A stretch of 24,966 bases of DNA, taken from positions 1 through 24,966 of the forward strand of contig UQIY01000032.1 of NCBI GenBank assembly GCA_900541195.1, written 5' to 3'. The notes below the pieces were generated by a model that was given only the letters and a program-made list of their open reading frames with translations, was not told where the DNA came from and did not search any database. This document shows, in pieces, positions 24,153 to 24,966 of the stretch; position 1 is the first letter of the stretch; each line of letters begins with the position of its first letter. Source of the DNA: an uncultured Collinsella sp. (GTDB lineage: Bacteria; Actinomycetota; Coriobacteriia; Coriobacteriales; Coriobacteriaceae). Position numbers and translations under genes: made by a program.

Positions 24153-24161
24153 TGTTACAAT
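24153..24161 (+). promoter_or_regulatory. Possible extended -10 upstream of mnmA
   Basis: TGTTACAAT (TG-N-TACAAT) is an extended -10, which can work without a good -35; none is seen. The implied start (about 24168) would fall inside the following hairpin. So either the hairpin is the terminator of cysK and the -10 is fortuitous, or transcription of mnmA begins within it. Confidence 0.35.
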
Positions 24162-24165
24162 GTCT

Positions 24166-24204
24166 GCGGCGCGGAACCAGCCTCCCGCGCCGCTTTTCTT
24201 TTTT
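24166..24204 (+). terminator. Strong intrinsic terminator between cysK and mnmA
   Basis: GCGGCGCGG (24166-24174), 10-nt loop, CCGCGCCGC (24185-24193), then TTTTCTTTTTT (24194-24204). The stem is a perfect 9 bp and nearly all G/C. It is 111 nt after the cysK stop and 29 nt before the mnmA start, so it ends cysK transcription or acts as a leader attenuator of mnmA. Confidence 0.85.
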
Positions 24205-24233
24205 GGCCACATGCCACCAAGGAGAACCTCCCC

Positions 24234-24966
24234 ATGCACAACAAGCGCGTGCTCGTCGCCATGAGCGGCGGCGTCGATTCCAGCGTGACTGCGTACCTGC
24301 TCAAAAGCCAGGGCTACGAATGCGTCGGCGCCACCATGCGCCTCACCTGTCCCGCGCCCGATCCCGTCACGGGCATGAATAAGGTCGACCGCGACATCGC
24401 CGATGCAAAGGCCGTCGCCGAGCGCCTGGGGATACCCCACCATGTGCTCGACCTGCAGCAGACCTTCGACCGTAACGTTATCGAGCGCTTCGTGACTGCC
24501 TATCAGGAGGGACTGACGCCCAACCCGTGCATCATCTGCAACCGCCATATTAAGTTTGGGGCACTGCTCGATGCGGCACTCAATATGGGCTGCGACTACA
24601 TCGCCACAGGTCACTACGCCAAAACGAGCCAAGCGGCCGACGGCACCTGGCAGCTGAACCGCGGCGAGGACCCCAAGAAGGACCAGAGTTACTTTTTGTA
24701 TTCGCTCACGCAAGAGCGCCTGGCACGCACGATCTTTCCGCTGGCCGGGCTGGACAAAGAGCGCGACGTGCGCCGCATTGCCGCCGAGCAGGGCTTCATC
24801 AACGCCAAGAAGGCCGAGAGCGAAGATATCTGCTTTATCGCGGACGGCGACTACGCGGGCTATATCGAGCGCCGCTGCGGACATGCCGCCGAGCCAGGCG
24901 ACATTGTGTGGCGCGACGGCAGCGTGGTCGGGCGTCACAACGGCGCGCTGCGCTATACCATCGGCC
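24234..24966 (+). CDS. mnmA: tRNA-specific 2-thiouridylase MnmA, truncated by window end
   Basis: MnmA thiolates U34 of Lys, Glu and Gln tRNAs, using ATP and sulfur relayed from cysteine desulfurase. The first 244 codons are present of about 360. The PP-loop SGGVDSS is at 11-17, NPCIICNRHIKFG holds the catalytic Cys (C102; C99 is an extra Cys), TGHYAK is at 125-130, KDQSYFLY at 149-156, and the second active-site Cys (C200) is in SEDICFI. ATG 24234 has AAGGAG nine to ten bases upstream. The cut is from the window end, not a mutation. It follows cysK and the divergent Rrf2 regulator, giving a cysteine-to-tRNA-thiolation theme. Confidence 0.96.
   Translation, partial: MHNKRVLVAMSGGVDSSVTAYLLKSQGYECVGATMRLTCPAPDPVTGMNKVDRDIADAKAVAERLGIPHHVLDLQQTFDRNVIERFVTAYQEGLTPNPCIICNRHIKFGALLDAALNMGCDYIATGHYAKTSQAADGTWQLNRGEDPKKDQSYFLYSLTQERLARTIFPLAGLDKERDVRRIAAEQGFINAKKAESEDICFIADGDYAGYIERRCGHAAEPGDIVWRDGSVVGRHNGALRYTIG

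Noticed and set aside
23371..24210. 279-codon minus-strand frame opposite cysK
   Set aside because: Gly/Ala/His-rich antisense translation of cysK with no motif of its own.
24051..24938. 295-codon minus-strand frame opposite mnmA
   Set aside because: Antisense of the clear PP-loop and Cys motifs of mnmA and crosses the terminator.

Overview
The window is about 25 kb of high-G+C bacterial chromosome, probably from Collinsella or a close relative (Coriobacteriia, gut Actinobacteria). That placement rests on codon usage, protein style and the mix of genes (superoxide reductase, formate-THF ligase, DnaE with a PHP exonuclease motif). It is recognition, not a database result. The first 28 bases are not biological: they are the Nextera Read 1 adapter ending in the Tn5 mosaic end, so the window begins at a contig edge that was not trimmed.

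Region 1 (29-21609, all on the minus strand, so read from high to low coordinates) is mostly a DNA replication, recombination and repair block. A small TrpR-like regulator (yerC family) with its own terminator is followed by addB and addA (double-strand-break end processing), dnaE (replicative polymerase III alpha), a SWIM/SNF2 helicase-like ATPase, a superoxide reductase with a terminator, a full-length but catalytically degraded NAD synthetase-like protein, the ruvC-ruvA-ruvB Holliday-junction operon, and formate-THF ligase (fhs), which is cut off by the contig edge. A LexA/SOS-type box lies just upstream of ruvC. The ruv genes are joined by two identical TGATG stop/start overlaps.

Region 2 (21932-24966) holds a small four-helix membrane protein (YvlD/phage-holin-4 family, plus strand), an Rrf2-family regulator with four clustered cysteines (minus), divergent cysK (plus), and the start of mnmA (plus, cut by the window end). 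Regulator, cysteine synthase and tRNA 2-thiouridylase look like a sulfur-supply module, reminiscent of the Bacillus cymR-yrvO-trmU neighbourhood. A good promoter with an overlapping inverted repeat precedes cysK.

The least ordinary content is (a) the NadE-like pseudoenzyme, in which both the nitrilase and PP-loop active sites are altered; (b) three large intergenic palindromes: a 98-nt nested hairpin at 4096-4193, a 23-bp imperfect one at 14235-14297, and a perfect 36-bp one at 21172-21260; (c) an AddB that lacks the Fe-S cysteines and Walker A, plus a hexapeptide repeat; and (d) the Rrf2-cysK-mnmA arrangement. No CRISPR, tRNA, rRNA, transposase or prophage cluster was seen.
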